Source of the DNA: Pyrocephalus nanus
Lineage: Eukaryota; Chordata; Aves; Passeriformes; Tyrannidae
Direction: 5' to 3'
NCBI GenBank assembly: GCA_038380795.1
Contig: CM076259.1
Location: forward strand, 79,333,224-79,397,223
DNA: 64,000 bases
The notes beneath the pieces are model-generated. The model was not told where the DNA came from. It did not search any database and saw only the letters and a list, made by a program, of their open reading frames with translations. A program made the translations under genes and the position numbers. Below are positions 51,545-64,000 of this stretch, one piece after another; position 1 is the stretch's first letter; each line of letters starts with the position of its first letter.

Positions 51545-51678
51545 GTCCCTGGAAGTGTACAAGGCCGGGTTGGATGAGGCCTTGAGCAACCAGGACTAGT
51601 GGATGGCATCCTTGCCCACAGCATGGGGGTTGGAACCGCATGATCTGAAAGGTCCCTTCCAATCTATGATTCCATGTT
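51545..51678 (+). mobile_element. CR1 LINE 3' tail
   Basis: Forward CR1 landmarks are GGGTTGGATGAGGCCTTGAG, CAACCAGGACTAGTGGATGG, CATCCTTGCCCACAGCATGG, GGTTGGAACCGCATGATCTG, AAAGGTCCCTTCCAATCTAT and a terminal ATGATTCCATG. It is 5'-truncated. The 149-residue - strand frame at 51315-51764 spans this repeat and is an artefact. Confidence 0.9.
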
Positions 51679-53178
51679 ATGTAGCTAAACACCTTTTGCC
51701 TTAAATTTTTTGCTAATTGATTTTGCAGTTTGTAACAACATTTCACAGGTACCCTTGTTTCCAAAGGTGCATTTCAGGGTACCATGTCAAGCTGATCTTA
51801 GTCTTGTACTTTCAGCAATAGTTTTGCTTCAGCAATGATGAGTTTTAAGAATTTCAGCTGCATTGCTGTTGTGATCCTAGACCTGCATCAAAAATTCAAA
51901 TTAAAAAAAAATTGTCTTGGTCAAGTGAAAGGGACAAATCTGAAAAATGTAAACCACCTAATTGCCTCCTGGCTGACATTAAAAAAAAAAAAAAATTGAT
52001 AATTGCCTGTAACTGGAAATTACATATTTCCATCGGTAATTTTCTACTGTTGAATGAAAACTTTTCTTCTGTTTTTCAAAGTAAAAACTCTCAAGTACTA
52101 AAAGTACTGTTATAGAAAGCATATATCACTAAACCAACAGGAGCAGTGTGCTACTATGATGCTAACAGGAAGAGTGAACAAAACACTCAAGAGGAAAGAA
52201 AGGAAAGATACTTTTTTCTGCCTAGAATAATAATGTTATCTCCAACTGAATTGATTAATGTACAGTTATTTTTTTATTTTACTCAAACTATTCAAATAAT
52301 TAAATTTGAAGGATACCACAAAACCGTATCAATGCCAACTTTTTTTGCTGTTGTCTGGAAATCATGATAGTCGTCCTTTTTTTTTGACACTGATTCAGAA
52401 GTGCCTCAAAAATATTCTAAGAAATCTTAGAAACATTTCTCTTGATAAACTGAGGGACTTTACAGATGGCACTGAAATCATAAATAGCCAGGAGGTGAAT
52501 TACCAAAAAAATAACAAAAAGAAAATACACACTCAAACATTAACATGAACTCCAAAAAAGACTGCCCGAAGAATGAGCTTGTGGTCTCAAGCAGGATATA
52601 CAGAGGTTACAGCTGGAGGAGTTGGAAGACCTCTAAGGCATCTTTACCCTGTATTTACCCTCTTCAGAATGCCATTTCCATTATTTGAAGATGTGATGAA
52701 GGGAACAGAAGTCATTGGACTTCCTAGTTGATAAGCAAACAAACCTTCCATGTTCACAGTTTGAAGCACGTGGAGCCCATGTGCAAATCTTATCCTGTAA
52801 GCTCTCACTTCACTTTCAGACATCATGGGTTATCAAAGTGAAGCTGAAATCACCAGCATGCTTCAAACACCACTAACTTGCAGTTGTAGGTCTATAATTA
52901 AAAGCCGTGTTTGACACATGAATTTAACTGACATCCATATATATGGCTTCAGGCTGGTCTCCACTGCCATTGTGGTTTGTATAACATTAATTGAAATGTC
53001 TCCCTTGAAGGGAAACTTTCTGACAGCCAAGGGAGTAAACAGCTTGGGTTCCAGTTCCCTTCAATCACCCTACTAAAGTGATACAGTAGGAAATGATTTT
53101 AAATCTGAACTGTCACTAAAGATCAAAGCTCAAGGTTAAAGTAAGAAAGAAACAGCTATCTGAAGTTTTTCACACGAC

Positions 53179-53195
53179 AAAAAAAAAAAAAAAAA
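53179..53195. repeat. A17 homopolymer
   Basis: Seventeen uninterrupted As in the FGF14 intron. Confidence 0.9.
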
Positions 53196-53460
53196 TGTTT
53201 CATGCAGAACTGTGTATTAATTATGCCAGCTTGGAAACAGATCAAATGAAAAACATCCTGTATGCTATGGAGATGCAAAGAAGTAAAGAAAACCCAGTTA
53301 AATACACTGAGGCAACCTAAAAACCTCTGAAAAATCCAAACACGTTATTAAATTATGACTTTTTCTAGGAATGCTGATTGAATCTGCTGTAGACTTGGAC
53401 AAGAGAGTTTGCATATGAAACAGATTAACAAGAGCTCCTGCTTTTAAATCAGAATTGTGC

Positions 53461-53490
53461 ATATATATATATATTATATACATATATATT
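53461..53490. repeat. AT-dinucleotide microsatellite, interrupted
   Basis: About 30 bp of alternating A/T with two interruptions (ATTATATACATATATATT). Confidence 0.9.
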
Positions 53491-55642
53491 GGAATCTAGT
53501 GACACTTTTCAGTCTTTTTAACTAAGGGAAATTCACAAGGTGTTTTCTTGGTACACCAACAGATATTTGCATTTCACTGCTTTCACTTTTTACTAAACAA
53601 ATAGTGAAAAGAATTGGTTGAAATGTCCAGTTTCATTAAGGAAAAAACAGAACAAAACAAAACCAAACAGATAAAATCCCTAGGTTAGGTCACCCAAAAC
53701 CCCACAGTTTCCCCTCTACCCACACTACCCCAGAATATCCGTGCTAGGGTGTATTCCTGACTCCAGCAGGGAAACCAATGCTTCTTCTAGTTCCTGGAGC
53801 AGAACAGCTTTTAGGAGGGCTAAGGTTGTATAATTCAGAAATGCTATACTGGACTGCTCAGTGTGTTTTTGTGCTGTTTCAAAAGCAAGCAATATGATAA
53901 GCTATTTTGTACAGAACACCTCAAATGATCTGCTCATCATGCAATAATGATGGCTGAAACTATTTACCTGCACAGTAATTCTCTCTACTTTTCCCCACGT
54001 GTAGATCACAGTTCTAGCTTTTGCAAGGTCAGAACCATTCTAGTCTTTTATTAACAAGTTGATCACATTAAAACTCTGTCTAAGACTCTGTGCTTCAAAA
54101 TACAAAGGATTTATTTTACAGATTTGAAGGAAATGTATGACTGTAGATGTTAGTGTGATGCTATCAGAAACCAGATTATCTTTGGTCAGGTTTTATCTTG
54201 TACATCCGTTTTAATTTGTCAATAAACACAAAGCATAGTTTGTTTTTTAAGTATCAAGAAGGGTATTCATTCAACATTACCTAAATTAAATTCAAGTGAA
54301 GTAAATAGTTGCATTGGAGTGCTGCAACTGGTTTCCAAATCAGAAGATAAGATAGAATTTTGAGCAGAAGAGAATTTTAACTAGCAATAGGTGAAATGCA
54401 AATGGGAAATCTCTTTTATTGAAAGTATTAACTTCATTGTAATTGAGAAAAGTGCTTTTCCAGAACATACCTCCTATGCGTGATATGCTGTGAAGTAGTT
54501 TTTAAAGAAACATACACTTTATGTTAAAAGAATTTCATTAGACAGATGTCTCCATCTACAGCCAAAGCTCTAGAGCAAGCCAACCACCTCTCTTCTTTTT
54601 CACACATCAGCATTCAGCCCTGAAATGCATCTCCCCATAAGCTTGCTTACCTGACTGCGTTGAATGATTTACATCCTAATGACAACTGAGGTCAAGAACA
54701 GTAAACACTAGTTTTTCCCTTACATTTTTAATTGAAAGGTATCTATAAAATTAAATAAGCAACAAACTGCTCATATCTGAAGGCTAAAAGTATATAATTT
54801 TTAAAATCACCTTGCACACATAGAAAGGCTTGGACAGACAAAAGATTTTCCCCAAAACAACTGCTGACATATCTTCTTAGACACTTTCATAGTAAGTGTT
54901 TCACTGCATGTAAAGCTTAATACACTATTTTCAGCCTAGGGGGACTTTGAAGTAAATCTTACAGTTCTCAGCCTTTAACTGAAAGGTATAGCTCATATTA
55001 ACCCTGGAAGAGATTGGTGACAAATCACCAGATTTTGAAAGGTCAGCAAAAGCATTTGAAGTTCAAAGTTTTCCTTCCTAACTTATAACAAGAAATTTCA
55101 TCAAGAACTGCTGGCACCAGGGCACATAAATAAGTAGGAAAATACATAAAAATGAGAGAACTATTGCTTTCTCAAAATTAAATCAATGTTTCTTATTTAC
55201 TTAACTGGTAATAAAACTCATAGTCTTCACAGTACTTGGCTTGGCATTATTAGAACATTGCCTGTTTTGATTTTCAACATGTTGACTTCTTCAATTACAC
55301 CACCAAGGGGGACCATAAAGAAACGCTTCTCTATTACTCTGTAGGCATTGTTATCTATCTTATCTTTATCACTTTGAACACTACTTCAGGAATGATCACT
55401 GCCATAACTCAGGAGCCATGCACCAGCACTTTGACCTTTTCAAAGCTTAGACACTATCTCAAATGCTTTTGCAGTTCAGAACAAAGATTCCTTACTGCGT
55501 GGACCAAAAAATCTTTATCATTCAGCAAGGGAGGTGCAGAGGTACCACCACTGTTCTTTCTCCTTACTGACCAAGGAAATAATTACTAGAGGCATTAAGG
55601 AGAGACTACTACAGAACATGACATAAGACTGAAAATAAGTGA

Positions 55643-55707
55643 TTTTTATATATATATATATATATAAAAGTGATTTTTTAATATATATATATTTATATAT
55701 ATATAAA
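55643..55707. repeat. Duplicated (TA)n tract, self-complementary
   Basis: Two TA-rich arrays (ten TA units at 55647-55666; a second, interrupted array at 55680-55704) are each preceded by the same AGTGATTTTT leader (55638-55647 and 55669-55678). The structure looks like a local duplication. The arrays are self-complementary and could extrude as hairpins. Confidence 0.9.
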
Positions 55708-56271
55708 ATAAAAGCTATTTGAGTTTACATTGCTAGTTGACAGATTATCCATTAAGAATGGAAATGGATAAAGCCTAAAAAAAAAATTGCAAAGTAACAC
55801 ACTAGGAAGATTTTGTGTCTGAGATGCCTTTCAACATGATTCATTCAGATGAACAATAATAAAAGTTTCTTTTCATTCCTAAGAGCTGTATCCAAGATTT
55901 GACAACCAAAAATTTGTCCAACAAGTTGCACAATATAGTATGAATGCAGTTACTGGGATGCTTTTTAAAATATATATAATAACATATCCTTTGGTTTAAC
56001 GAGTCCTTAGAATAAACATATGTCATACCAGATGAAAAGATATGAAAAAATTTTCCCATTATCTTCTCTCTCTCTCCCCTATTCAACTACAAGATTATTA
56101 ATTGCAGATGGCAAAGGAAAATATCTTCTTTTATGTGCACAGCTGCGTACTTATGCTAAAGCCATTCTATGACTGATTCCATGAACTTCAGATACAAAGT
56201 AAAATTCAAAAAGTCATGAAGCAACCTTCCACTGCTGTGTGAACAGATTTTGAACCACAGAAATGAACACC

Positions 56272-56289
56272 AAAAAAAAAAAAAAAAAA
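56272..56289. repeat. A18 homopolymer
   Basis: Eighteen uninterrupted As in the FGF14 intron. Confidence 0.9.
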
Positions 56290-56596
56290 GCTTTTTGAGT
56301 TTAAAATCATAAATATTTTTCTATCACTTCAGCAAAACATTTACTGAAACTCCCAGAGCAAATCTCTTTCACCATAAAGTTTATTTCTGTTTCCCCTCAC
56401 CTCCTACCCAAGGGAACCTTGGAAAGGGAAGCACTGGCAGGAGTACAGTCACTGAAATACTGACTGGTAATGGTGATTTATACATCTGGCTGAAACAGCC
56501 AACCACTGGATGTCACTGTTACTCCACACTAAGTAAGTGAATACAACCATGAGATTACCATTACCATAGAGTAGCTGTCAACTGTAAACTGCTTAC

Positions 56597-56619
56597 AAAA
56601 AAAAAAAAAAAAAAAAAAA
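56597..56619. repeat. A23 homopolymer
   Basis: The longest homopolymer in the window: twenty-three As, then GG and six more As. No retrocopied gene was recognised upstream. Confidence 0.9.
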
Positions 56620-58486
56620 GGAAAAAAGCCCTTTGATATAATACAATGAATTTAAAATTTAGGAGGAGTGCAAGGCAAGACCATGCTTGGAAATCAAAGC
56701 TTAAGGGAGTCTGCAGGTGCAAATGGTGGTCAATGCTGGCGTATGTTACTGTGCCAAATTTTGGCCTTGAAGGAATCTAAAGGAAAAGTTGACTTTTCCT
56801 TCAGAGTGGGAGAACACGAGAACAGTTTCTTCTTCAATCCCTTTGCATTTCTGGACTCTGGGACTCCAGACTGTTTTCAGCTGCTACACATTACATATTG
56901 CCATTGTTGTGCATGTACTTTTCTAGTTGGAAGAAGACTGACTGGCATGACTTATTTAGGTAGCACCAACAAGACACACATGCACATGCTCAAAAAATTC
57001 CTATCAGTCCTCAGCTGGGTATCCTAACAGATAATGATTTTTAGTTCCATTAGTTCTCCCACGAGCAAAGTGGTTTTCTGGTGTATACGGCCATAAGTTG
57101 CTTCACGTTGCGTTGTAAATGCAACCCTGTATAAGAAAAGAAAAAAAAAAGAAAAAAGAAAAGGATGCCTATCTTCTCCCTAGAATGCTTCTTGACCCCA
57201 ACTGATTTTCTCTGTGACAGCCTTGCACTTGAAATTTCTTCAATCTATTGGATAAGGCAAAAACCTCTTTCTTTTTCTTTTTGTGTATTATGCTTCACCA
57301 AGCAATTGTTTTATCCTTATTTTAACCTCCTCACCTAGCTGTCTCTAGTATTTTCAGGAGCCCTTGAAAATAGAGAACTCATCTTACTATTTCCAACATC
57401 ACCTCCAAGAAGCAATATGAATGAGTCCCCTGAATCTGAAAAGAGACATTACTTCAATGTAATGTGTAACTAATTGGGCTTAACCGAAAGTATGCTCTTA
57501 GTAAATGTGAAGTCTGTACTTTAAAAGCAAAACTAGTCACAATTTGTAAGAGGTTATGATTTATTCTCAATAAGTTCATGTTATATTTTTTAGAATAATT
57601 TCAACTTCCATTAAAAACTTCATCTGATGATATTTCTGAGACATTTTCATCTTTCAAATTAGAAGTAAGTGTAAGGAATGAAAATAAAATCGGAAGTTCA
57701 TAGTGAGAGTTTGAAAGGTGTCTAAAGTATAGAATCATAAATAATGAAATATTGTCCCTAAGTATCCTTAATTATAGTGCCTAATTTCACCTTGTGTATG
57801 TGATAACACAGCAGAAAGAGAATTTTTAGAAGTCATCTACACATTTTTCAATTTTTCTTTGCAGCTAAATATCTGCAGTATTACTGAATTTGTTTACCCT
57901 AGTTAAAATAAGATTTCTATGTTATCAACATTAGCTCTGGGGAAACTATAACTCCACTGAGCTACAAATTCAAACTTAAGACAGTGCCTGTAGTTCCAGT
58001 CAATACTTGAATCTGTTGGTATAGTTGAATGTCATATGATTTTATGGTGTTGCTGCTCATGTACTATAATTTGTTATGCCTCTAATTAAACTTAAGGCTA
58101 TAGAAAAGCACAGAAACATGTAATCTGTACAATCAGGAAGATGAGAGTATCTGGGACTCAAAGATAGAAAAAGCATATGGAGTGCTTTAAAAATTATCTG
58201 CCCATTTATTAAAATACAGTGGAAAATGATATTTTAATGATACAAATCAAGGGATTTCCAGACAACTAAAAAAGCAGAGTCCATACAGATTTTACACTAT
58301 AAAATGCAGAACTGATTACATATTTTTACATGACAGAAAAACAAACAAAAAAAGTGTGGATCAGGAATTAAACAACATTGAACAGTAAAAGAAATTCTTT
58401 GAAAGTCAAAGATGAAGGAAATAAACAGCCACTATGAAGATATTTCAATCAAACATGGCTTTTTAACCAACTTACTAGCTTCAGAT

Positions 58487-58504
58487 AAAAAAAAAAAAAA
58501 AAAA
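58487..58504. repeat. A18 homopolymer
   Basis: Eighteen uninterrupted As in the FGF14 intron. Confidence 0.9.
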
Positions 58505-59199
58505 GATGAAAAATAATCAAAGAGATGGCCTTTGCTGAATGGCACATCACACCTGGCTTGCCCTTGAAACTGGCAGGTCACACGGGCCCAGTGTTTCACA
58601 ACATGTAAACGGAGCTCTACACATGATGGCCGTGGACTCTGCCCACCCGTTTTTGTGACCATGATATTGACTGTAGTTTAGTAGTGAAATTGAATTTCGT
58701 GTAAGCATTTGTACTGATGGAAATCATTCACTAAAATAATGGCTCTTAAAAGGCAGGCAACGATATGGCACATTACATGTATCCTGGATACATAACTGAT
58801 TTTTGCCTATAGTTTACAATTGTTTGACTTCTCTTTGCACTTACTGACTAGCCAAAAAATATGTGGGTCATTCAAAACTACAGTGAGCAATACAGATTCT
58901 GCCACCAACTGTGCTTTTAACTTCAACAGAAAGGCAGAAATTGGTTAAAGAAGATTCATGAAAGCAAAAAAAAGGCAAAACTAAAACCTCTGAAAATGTC
59001 TTTCTATTGTCTTTAGACTGTTAGAACCACGAAGCCTAGGTGATGGGAACAGGGGGGTGAGGTTACCAGGGGACGAGAAGCCCTGATTACTGGACGATCT
59101 CATACAGTATATTACCAGACAGTGCAGAATATTGAAATTCCACAGAAAGTACCTTGAGGCATTTCCTGGCCTTAGATAAGTCCCAGTTTGAAATTTTCT

Positions 59200-59850
59200 C
59201 CCTTTAATCCTTTTGCACTGACTTTAAACAAGTCCCTCTTTCACAGTGGGCAGCAGCTCCTGGTGCCGTCTGCCACAGAGGAGGTCTGATACTGCAAGGG
59301 TATTTTCTTTGATGAACTGTAACAAAACCCATGCGCGAGGCTGCATTGTCTTCAGCCTCCATAATGGGACTGCTCATTAAATGAAAGGTAAATATATTAA
59401 GAATGACAATTTCCATCCAATCATTCAATTTAGAAAAGGACAGACGCTCCTTGCAAAGTCAAATAGCACTGCAAGGTTATCCATAATAGGGATTTTACAG
59501 TACAGCTGTCAGCATTCAGAGATCATCTGTATACCAACAGGTATCACTGCTACTGTCCTTGGGCTTTTTCTGAACCAGGGGGGAAGAGCGACCAATGACA
59601 GAACCATGCACAGTATCTGTGGTCTTGTACATTCAATAAATGTTGATCCTGCAGCAGTGACCGCTGCTTTCAGACACACTTGCAGCTGCATCCTTTGTTC
59701 ACATAAGAGGAGAGTTCAGCAGCGAAGGTGCCAGAACTACACGATCATTTAAATACTGTAGAGGCTGATCTTGATTTGCTTCTGAGCTTGGCGCTTATTA
59801 CCGTGAATATTCTTTCTAAAATTAATGGAAGTACTCAAGCAAATAAAGCT
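59200..59850. promoter_or_regulatory. Candidate conserved non-coding element (unproven)
   Basis: This patch of the FGF14 intron keeps about ten CpG dinucleotides in some 650 bases, whereas neighbouring intron has almost none. It also shows a balanced base composition and fewer simple runs. It contains a CCAAT-type motif (GCGACCAATGA near 59590) and open frames on both strands (59381-59752 +, 59509-59691 -) with no recognisable domain. That mix is more like constrained non-coding DNA than an exon. The call rests only on composition. Confidence 0.25.
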
Positions 59851-62800
59851 TCTAATGTCTTAAATTGCCTGAGTCTTGAAGTCCACAGGTGCATAAATGT
59901 AGATCATTACACCCACATGGAGTCCCCTGACTTCCCAAAAAACCCTTTTGTTTAGGTGAAATATCTGCCCACATTGTTCTTTTTTTAAGGATTAGAGATG
60001 CAGTTTGTGTTATAACATACCAGGCAATTTCTTTGAACTTCAACAAGAAATTATTTTCTTCTTGTTCAGAGAGACAAGGAGAAATTGATGTAAAGATACA
60101 ACCTAAGTGCCAAAATATAATTAGGACTGACATAAATTTGGATGTAGAGATCATCCAGCATTTTTTTTTTTGCAACCATAACAAAACTCTAGTTTTATAT
60201 GGTCATAAAATATTCAACTACAATTTGCAAACAAGATTTATTTTTTTTTAAGGATCTTCATTTAGAATTTGCATAGGCCTTTAGACATGTTGATGGTCAC
60301 TCTCACCAGTATTTGTCTCCCAGCTTTCAATTTACAAAGACGTTAAGCATCCAAAGACTAAAGACCACCAAATTCATACCAGTGTCTCAACATGACACTG
60401 TTTCGTACTCACGTTCCTTCCCTTCCACTACCTTCCTTCTTTTTCAGGATTTCTGTAAAGCTTGTAGAAGTTTCAAAGTAACTAAGCACATGAGAGCTTA
60501 GAGAGATGGTAAGGTACTAGATCCAATCTGTTTTCATAATTCCTAGAAGACATGCAAGCAAAGATGACCTCAAGCAGTTTCTGAGACTCAGTTTCATCAC
60601 TAAAGCATCCCTTAAAATTCACCCTATGATATTGTTCCAATTAATTGCAACATAAATTATTATGGGTACTGTATTTGATTAATGGTTTTGTATCCATTTA
60701 TTTTAAGAAAGTTTCATTTTATCAATTAAATTAGAACTACTTTGAAGATTGCATGCAATATTGGATCTGCTAATTATCCTTCCCTATTGCTTGTTGGATA
60801 TCTAATTCTCTTAAATTAGACAAAATATATATATTGGTACACTGGATTCACTTTGGATAAAAATTTTCTGCTGCTTTCTGTAAGGTATGCCAGACCAATC
60901 CTTGAATGGACTACCTGTACCAAACTCCACATGGTACAACACAAATGTAAACCTTTCTGGTAATTACTGAAAATACTCCTTTTCTCAAAAATCACAATCA
61001 TAAAATGAATGCAACCTGTCACACCAAACTAAGTGCATAAGAAATGCATAAGAAGCCTGCTAATTATGCTAGGCATAAAATATTCATGCTCCCAATGGGC
61101 TGCTGAGTCTCTATTGACTTGCAGCTAGGGAGCAAGTGTGGGCCCATTGAAGTCCCCACTCCAGTGACACAGAAACCAGCTAACAGCTCTGAAAACTAAG
61201 CCAGCCTGTAGACTACAAAATACAAAAAAACCCCAGACAATTTTCTTAGGGCACTAAAACATGGGGATCATTCCAGGTTTGCTGAAATAGTGCTCACCAC
61301 GCAATTTACTTCACGGGCAGGAGACTTCTGTTGGTCCCTTTTTACCTTTTGTGAGAGAGAATGTAACTTCACTATTTCTCCCCACAGAGAAGAATGTGTT
61401 TGTAGGTAAATTTTTTTTTTCTCAAAAGTGAAAGAGCTGCATAAGAAGAATCTCCAACAACCATGATCATTTTTAATATAAATAGTAATTAGTGGGGAAA
61501 TTCCTATTTTAGTGCTGTGTTAATATTTGAAAAGGGCAAATGGCCTGACTCCATGTCTGTTAAAACAGCACCAATCAACAGGTGCACCAGTAAAGAGACA
61601 GCAAAGCAACCAATCAGAAAAAAAAATGTTGGATTTAATTAGTCGTTAATTAAAACTTAGGCATTTAAGTGGACAACTCAACATGATACTATGGAAAATG
61701 TATCTTTTTTCAGAGAAATACTGATTCATTCATTACTTTAAATTTGATGGCTGACAAAGGAAAAGACAAAACAAACTGTGTTTATACACACCATATTTCA
61801 ACTCATAAAAGCATCTTACTTGATACTCTACAGAATTTTGACTGAAAAAAATAAGACATGTCTCAACCATAGGTGTCTTAGAAACCACCCTAGATTGATG
61901 CTCCACCATATTCATCAATGAATCCATAAAGTGTTGGATGATGAGAAAGAAAGTACCGGGCAAACTGTGTGGTAAAAGGGGCAAATCCGGATAAAATATG
62001 TTGACGTAGCCACATGGAGACTCAGGTATTTAGGGACAAAATGCAAATAATTCTACAATAAGGAGGAAGAATTATGGAAAATGCTAACTTTAAACAGGAC
62101 AGGTCAGTGGAGACAAACAACTTAGCATAAATTCTCAGTGCACAGTGCTTTGGCAAACAGGAGTCACGGTAGTCTGGACTTACTAAAAACAAAAACCAAA
62201 GCTAATATTCAGTGGAGGTGGCTTTATGTCTCTATACGGCATGATCAGATCAGTAATGGGTTAATGCTTGCATTTCTGATACTTATTCTTTTATATTTGG
62301 AGTCATGGGAATAAACATTTATCTATCCCTTCATCACAGTTCTTTTAGGAAGATGTATATTACATATTTTTGAGGACTGATTCCTGTTCACTGGTCCAAA
62401 TGGTAGGGTGTCTAGTTGTAAAACGTATAAAACTTGAAAACTAGTAACCTGGTCACTCTAAACTGGCTACATATGTATCCTAGTGCCTAGTGGGTTCTGT
62501 AAAAAAAAAGGCTGCTTCTGAAATAATCTCCCAGTGTATGCTTTCCATCATTTAAATTTACAGGAGGGTTTCCAAGGGAAACTGTAATGAAAATTAAGGT
62601 GCATCAAAATCTAGTTTTCATGAATAATGCACCACCACAATATCTACTGAAGAGACCCATACAAAAACTCCTTGCTTTGGGACACTTGGGAACATAGAGT
62701 CATAGCTAAGGTAACTTCTAGAATCCTGATCATACTTCTGCACCCACACTAATTGCTCTCATGAGAAATTAATTAGAATGGGCATAGTGCTGAAGTGATG

Positions 62801-63512
62801 CAGGTACAGTGCTGCTAGTCCTGCTAGGGCCAGCTCCTTTGCAACAAGCTTGGCTTTCTGGAGGGGTTTGTGTTATGTGTCACAGGCTGTGTCCTACACT
62901 TAGAAGAAATATTACTTTGCCCTCCCCTAATATCCATGGTGTCATCACCCTATTATAAAATGGAGGAACTAATACAAAATTAAACAAGATAATCCGTGAA
63001 TGTTAAGGGGACGTCTTCATGACAGACTGAATAATTTTGAGCAAGTTTTGCCTTGCTCTTTGGGTCACAAGGCAGCTCCACTCTATACGCTCTGTGATAA
63101 AAGAGTTCTGAGCTCAGGCTCAAAGTTTTGTTGAGAAACAGTATAATGGCTAAACATGCCATAGTACTAATGTAGATATGTGAATTTTCAATTAGGTATA
63201 GCTGCTAATCTAACTTGTCGTGATACAGGTTAAATTTCAGTACTCACCATCCTTATAAATTTATAGACAAATGCACAGCATACCAGTGGCACTGGCAGGG
63301 ACAGATGTTCTTTTTTTAGTATTCCATATAAGGATAAAACTAATACTCATTGCATAGAAGAGTTTAGAATTAAATTATTGCATCTTTTGGTAAGCCTATC
63401 TAATTTTTCAAGGAAAGCTATATAAAAAAGCAATGTGTTGTATGTGGGTAGAGAAAGAAGTATTCCTAGCAAAACCAGTGAATGTTAATTTAAAATGAAT
63501 TGTTTCTTATTG

Positions 63513-63530
63513 TTATTATTATTATTATTT
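63513..63530. repeat. (TTA)n microsatellite
   Basis: About six TTA units, followed by an AT-rich stretch, near the end of the window in the FGF14 intron. Confidence 0.9.
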
Positions 63531-64000
63531 TATATAATATATGAATATTAAAAATAATTCTTATGAAGCCATGAATAATAACCTTTGACTTCCAGTATAA
63601 GAGTGAAAAGCATTTAGATGTGAAAAATATATTTTTGCTACTTATATTAATATGAGTTATCATCATGGGTTACACCATGAAATCAGAAAATGTTTCTGCA
63701 ATTTACTGCATGCCCATAGAGACATACTCTGACTAAAACTGCTCAAGCAAGAATGCAGTATCTGCTCAACCAGGAAAACAGTCTGTATCATAGCTTTGCA
63801 AGAAATAACCTGATATGACAAAGTATCCTATAAAAATATACCTCTGCAAAAGTTCAACAAAATGCTTCAATTTTACTAAATCCTGAAAGGTTGCTAAACC
63901 ACCAGAAATTGGCTATTATTTCTGTTATCTCATGAAAGGAAAGAGCAAACCACAACTGGGATACAACCGCTGCATTCTTTCTAACAGAGAGACACTTTTT

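Larger units (their letters stand above)
22116..64000 (-). other. FGF14: FGF14 intron (over 41 kb; upstream end outside window)
   Basis: All remaining sequence is one FGF14 intron. The preceding exon (about 104 nt in FHF genes, carrying the GVKTGLYIAMNGEGYLY region) was searched for by eye on the - strand and not found, so it probably lies beyond 64,000. Contents by stretch: 22.1-27.5 kb, a GATA microsatellite and no gene; 27.55-28.0 kb, two CR1 tails; 28.0-36.1 kb, nothing supported; 36.1-36.35 kb, CR1; 36.35-45.7 kb, nothing except a T17 run and an odd GC-richer patch near 42.0-42.25 kb; 45.75-46.26 kb, CR1; 46.3-51.5 kb, nothing; 51.5-51.7 kb, CR1; 51.7-59.2 kb, A-runs and AT microsatellites; 59.2-59.85 kb, a CpG-retaining patch; 59.85-64 kb, AT-rich with a TTA repeat. 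None of the open frames has a recognised domain. Confidence 0.85.

Noticed and set aside
51315..51764. 149-residue open frame on the - strand, the longest in the window
   Set aside because: It runs antisense through a CR1 3' tail (51545-51678), has no domain and no splice or promoter context.
56668..57027. 119-residue open frame following the A23 run
   Set aside because: Considered as a retrocopy remnant, but the A-run is upstream rather than downstream of the frame and no parent protein is recognised.
59381..59752. 123-residue open frame in the CpG-retaining patch
   Set aside because: No domain, and a competing frame on the other strand; kept only as a possible non-coding element.
22116..64000. 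Preceding FGF14 exon (GVKTGLYIAMNGEG region)
   Set aside because: Searched by eye on the - strand for its conserved coding sequence and not found; it most likely lies beyond the window. A translated search would settle it.
1..64000. tRNA, rRNA, microRNA, CRISPR or prokaryotic mobile elements
   Set aside because: No cloverleaf with conserved T-arm, no rRNA core, no spaced direct-repeat array and no convincing long hairpin other than simple AT repeats.

Overview
This window is vertebrate nuclear DNA, most likely from a bird. The evidence is split coding exons with canonical splice sites, AT-rich introns with few CpGs, several decayed CR1-type LINE 3' ends (the characteristic interspersed repeat of birds and other sauropsids), and two recognisable vertebrate genes in tail-to-tail order. 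I cannot name the species. There is no prokaryotic-type operon, CRISPR array, rRNA or tRNA.

Layout. Positions 1-11,522 (+ strand) hold the last three coding exons of ITGBL1 (integrin subunit beta like 1): 4460-4606, 9808-9921 and 11431-11522, ending in TAA. The ITGBL1 3' UTR follows, with the first canonical AATAAA at 12,288. On the - strand are the last two coding exons of FGF14 (fibroblast growth factor homologous factor 4): 21917-22115 (199 nt) and 19306-19442, ending in TAG. The two stop codons face each other across about 7.8 kb. That interval should contain the 3' UTRs of both genes, and candidate poly(A) signals of opposite strands lie only about 400 bp apart near 12.3-12.7 kb. From 22,116 to the end of the window is one very long FGF14 intron that runs off the edge. 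I looked for the next upstream FGF14 exon and did not find it.

How the genes work. ITGBL1 is a secreted protein built of integrin-type EGF repeats. FGF14 is an intracellular FGF-like protein that binds voltage-gated sodium channel C-terminal tails. The two are not known to act in one pathway; their adjacency is conserved synteny (neighbours on human chromosome 13q). The rest of the window is intron with CR1 fragments, microsatellites, homopolymers and a few patches that could be conserved regulatory elements, which would need an alignment to prove.

I found no convincing previously undescribed system. The most interesting non-textbook points are the close opposition of the two 3' ends, a G-quadruplex/C-rich tract in the putative FGF14 3' UTR, and CpG-retaining intronic patches (notably 59.2-59.85 kb) that look unlike the surrounding intron.
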